From Leptodontidium sp. MPI-SDFR-AT-0119 (taxonomy: Eukaryota > Ascomycota > Leotiomycetes > Helotiales > Leptodontidiaceae), in contig JAHLEZ010000007.1 in assembly GCA_020726505.1 (NCBI GenBank), positions 2,294,001 through 2,358,000 of the forward strand: 64,000 nt of DNA. The letters are read 5' to 3'. The notes beneath the pieces were generated by a model. The model did not search any database. It saw nothing but the letters and a program-made list of their open reading frames with translations, and was not told where the DNA came from. Positions within the stretch are counted from its first letter, which is position 1; the number at the start of each line of letters is the position of its first letter. A program made the translations under genes and the position numbers. This document shows, one piece after another, positions 61,904 through 64,000 of the stretch.

Positions 61904-63310
61904 AGAAATATATTATTTAATAATTATTTAAATAAAAGTCTTCAAGAAATATATACTATAAAAGAGATGGTGGCTTTATAATATTTAATAATATAATAAA
62001 GAATGAAATAAAGGTTACGTTATATAAACTTTTCTAATAGTATTAAAAATACTAAAATTTATTTATAAATAACTTTAATAAGTTGTATAACTCTTTTATA
62101 ATTATAAAGAATGAAAATTATTCCTTTCGCAAGTCTTTGCTTTAAATAAGCCGTAAATCTAATTTTAGTTCTAATTAGTTAACTTAATATAGACTTATTT
62201 ATTAAGCTAAGAGATTCAAAAATATAAAATAAGCCTAATATATATTTTAATTATAATAATAATTAATCTCACTAGTAATAAAATTTATTTATTTATTTTA
62301 ATTAAACTTTCTTTGCAAATTAATCTTATAAAAGGCGGCTAATATTCGTACTACAAAGATTATTATAAGCCGTTTTCAAATCCCAAATTATATTTGCCTA
62401 AGCGAGGTGCTTTTCCTAACTTCCTTTATTTTTAGATATTAATAATTTTTCTTCACTAAAATCAAATTACTTTAGCGTTATATAATAGCTCGCTTAAATC
62501 AAAATAGCTTTAGTTGATTATAAAATAATAATAAACAAATTAAAGCCTATCCTCTTTCTTTCTTTTATCTCACAGCGTATTTAAGTAACTAATAAATAAA
62601 TGCATCTTATTAATTTTACTATTTATTTAATTCTTAAAGCTCAAACTTTAAAAACTTTTTTTCCTCGTTGTATAACAAGTCAATATGCTAAGCTTTAAGC
62701 AATTCTTTACTTCGGCACTTTTAATTATATGTTCGACTGCGGTACTACTAAATTCTCAATAAAGCGTAGGCGTAAGTCTCCTTTTACTTATTACCCCTTA
62801 AATTATAATAAACGTAATATTAAAATTTACTTCATTATACAGTGAAACGGTTAGTAGGCTGCTGTTTTCGGGGGTTTTAGTCGCTGTTTTTAGGGGTTTA
62901 TTAACTAGTTCTAAGCTAATTCTATACCTTATCTCTCTTTACTGCGCACCTCGATCCAGGTACCGTGGGCCGTGCACTCGAAGAGTATCACCCCTCTTCT
63001 TCTCGTCTTAGTTATTACTTCTTCTTCCCTTCTAACTCCCCACTTAGTAGCCCCCCGAATCTTGCGGGTGCCAGAAATAAATCACTGTGATTAACTTTAA
63101 CCTAAGTATAAAGGGCTAGTACCTCCTTTCGTACCTTCCTTCGTTCTTATCGCTTACTCTTAAACTAATATTCTCTCCCTCCGCTCTCGATATCCCCCGT
63201 TTTAGTCCTTTCTCTTCTTTATCTCTTTATCTCTTCTTCCTCGCCTCTACTTCGTCTCTTCTTCGTCTCTTCTTTGTCTCTTCTTCACACAGCCTCTTCT
63301 CCCCACATAT
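61904..63310. other. AT-rich decayed region, then pyrimidine-rich leader
   Basis: No domain recognised to about 62850. From 62860 composition becomes normal, and 63190-63300 is a strong CT-rich tract (CTTCTTCGTCTC repeats) directly before the ATG of the DUF3435 relic, typical of a fungal promoter and leader. Confidence 0.5.
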
Positions 63311-64000
63311 ATGTCTATGCCTCGAGCGAGATATAATGAAGATGTGCCGATACTCGACGATAAGAGTACCTCCGACTTCGACTCTGACAGCTTGTTCGAT
63401 AACGAAGTAAACTCTGGAGCTGATACCGACCTAGACAGCCTCTTAGCTGAGGAGGATAGTGATAATAAAGAAGATCTTTTCGACGATAAAGTACGATACC
63501 TTCTAAAGTATTACTACGCTAACGCTATAAACCTTGACGTGTAGCGTCTCTAATAAAGGCGATATAGCCCTAAGACGTAAGCTTAGCTTAATTAGGTGAA
63601 GGAGTATTATAAATAATATAAGTAATATTTATCTTACTTATATTAGAGGGATTTAACTGACCTTTGTTTCTTATTTAAATACTGTACTTTCTAGACTTAA
63701 GATCTTACGAAATGTTACGACGAAATCTCGCCTTAATTTATTTATAGCTTCTTGAGTTAGGCGTGCGATTAACGACGAGGGAAAGGTAGCCGGAGGCGGC
63801 CAGGAATTAAATACACAAGCTCGCTTAAGACATTTTAGAAGTGTTACTTAATAGTATATAAGATTAAAACTAGGAGGAAGATTAATCTTATAATTTAAGT
63901 AAATAGTTAAGATGTGAGCCTTCGTACTTCGTATATGCTTTTAAGGCCGTGGTTAATATTAACGAGATACTTAGGTCGTCAAGATTGTAGTAGTAAAAAA
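63311..64000 (+). pseudogene. DUF3435 (tyrosine-recombinase-like) relic, cut by window edge
   Basis: A single plus-strand frame starts MSMPRARYNEDVPILDD, has the acidic FDSDSLFDNEVNSGADTDLD region, and continues to the window's end in one unbroken phase. It is interrupted only by TAG/TAA codons from 63542 on. Downstream family-like pieces are RRYSPKT, CYDEISP, FIYSFLS, RRGKGSRRRPGIKYTSSLKT and LIVYKIKT, which I recognise from fungal DUF3435 proteins. Stops sit where Gln, Trp or Arg would be expected. DUF3435 is related to tyrosine recombinases, including the captains of Starship elements, but most genomic copies are not captains, and the catalytic part lies beyond the window. Confidence 0.6.

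Overview
The window looks like a piece of a filamentous ascomycete (Pezizomycotina) chromosome. Its genes carry short GT-AG introns of about 45-150 bases with CTAAC/CTGAC-type branch sites. Several families are typical of these fungi: CFEM, HET, DUF7704, DUF7600 and DUF3435. The repeats show the C-to-T / G-to-A decay expected of repeat-induced point mutation (RIP). A leotiomycete is my best guess from family content, but this is inference only.

Layout. (1) 1-6.9 kb: the 5' two thirds of a secreted GMC oxidoreductase gene running off the left edge, a broken FAD monooxygenase fragment, and a gene for a signal-peptide protein ending in HDEL. (2) 6885-10211: a 3.3-kb Fot1/pogo-type DNA transposon with 92-bp terminal inverted repeats and a TA target duplication, sitting 52 bp upstream of the HDEL gene's start codon. 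(3) 10.2-47.6 kb: a gene-rich, normal-composition segment. It holds a small secreted protein, a DCAF11/LEC14B WD40 protein, a Rac GTPase, a DUF7704 membrane protein, a double-Myb telobox protein, a UBX protein, SURF1, CENP-T, Cms1, a CFEM GPI protein, a hypothetical protein, a HET-domain pseudogene, a WbsX-type protein, a Q/N/P-rich protein and an F-box/DUF7600 protein. Most of these are housekeeping: Rac for polarity, UBX/Cdc48 for ER protein quality control, SURF1 for cytochrome oxidase assembly, CENP-T for kinetochores, Cms1 for ribosome biogenesis. Three pairs are divergent with shared promoter intervals of 260-376 bp, and SURF1/CENP-T converge with 21 bp between stop codons. (4) 47.6-64 kb: an AT-rich, gene-free block of decayed repeats. 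It contains a complete 7.8-kb Ty1/copia retrotransposon (54102-61898, TSD TTAAA), six further solo LTRs or LTR relics of four families, most with perfect 5-bp target duplications and several nested, an orphan Ty3-type gag relic, and at the right edge a DUF3435 (tyrosine-recombinase-like) relic whose frame is interrupted only by nonsense codons.

Gene models are manual: exons were joined by eye using splice signals, reading phase and family knowledge, and the phases sum to intact frames in every model reported as CDS. No database search was possible. I did not find a clearly new multi-gene biological system. The most unusual items are the HDEL-tailed secreted protein with a transposon at its promoter, the nested LTR stratigraphy, and the DUF3435 relic.
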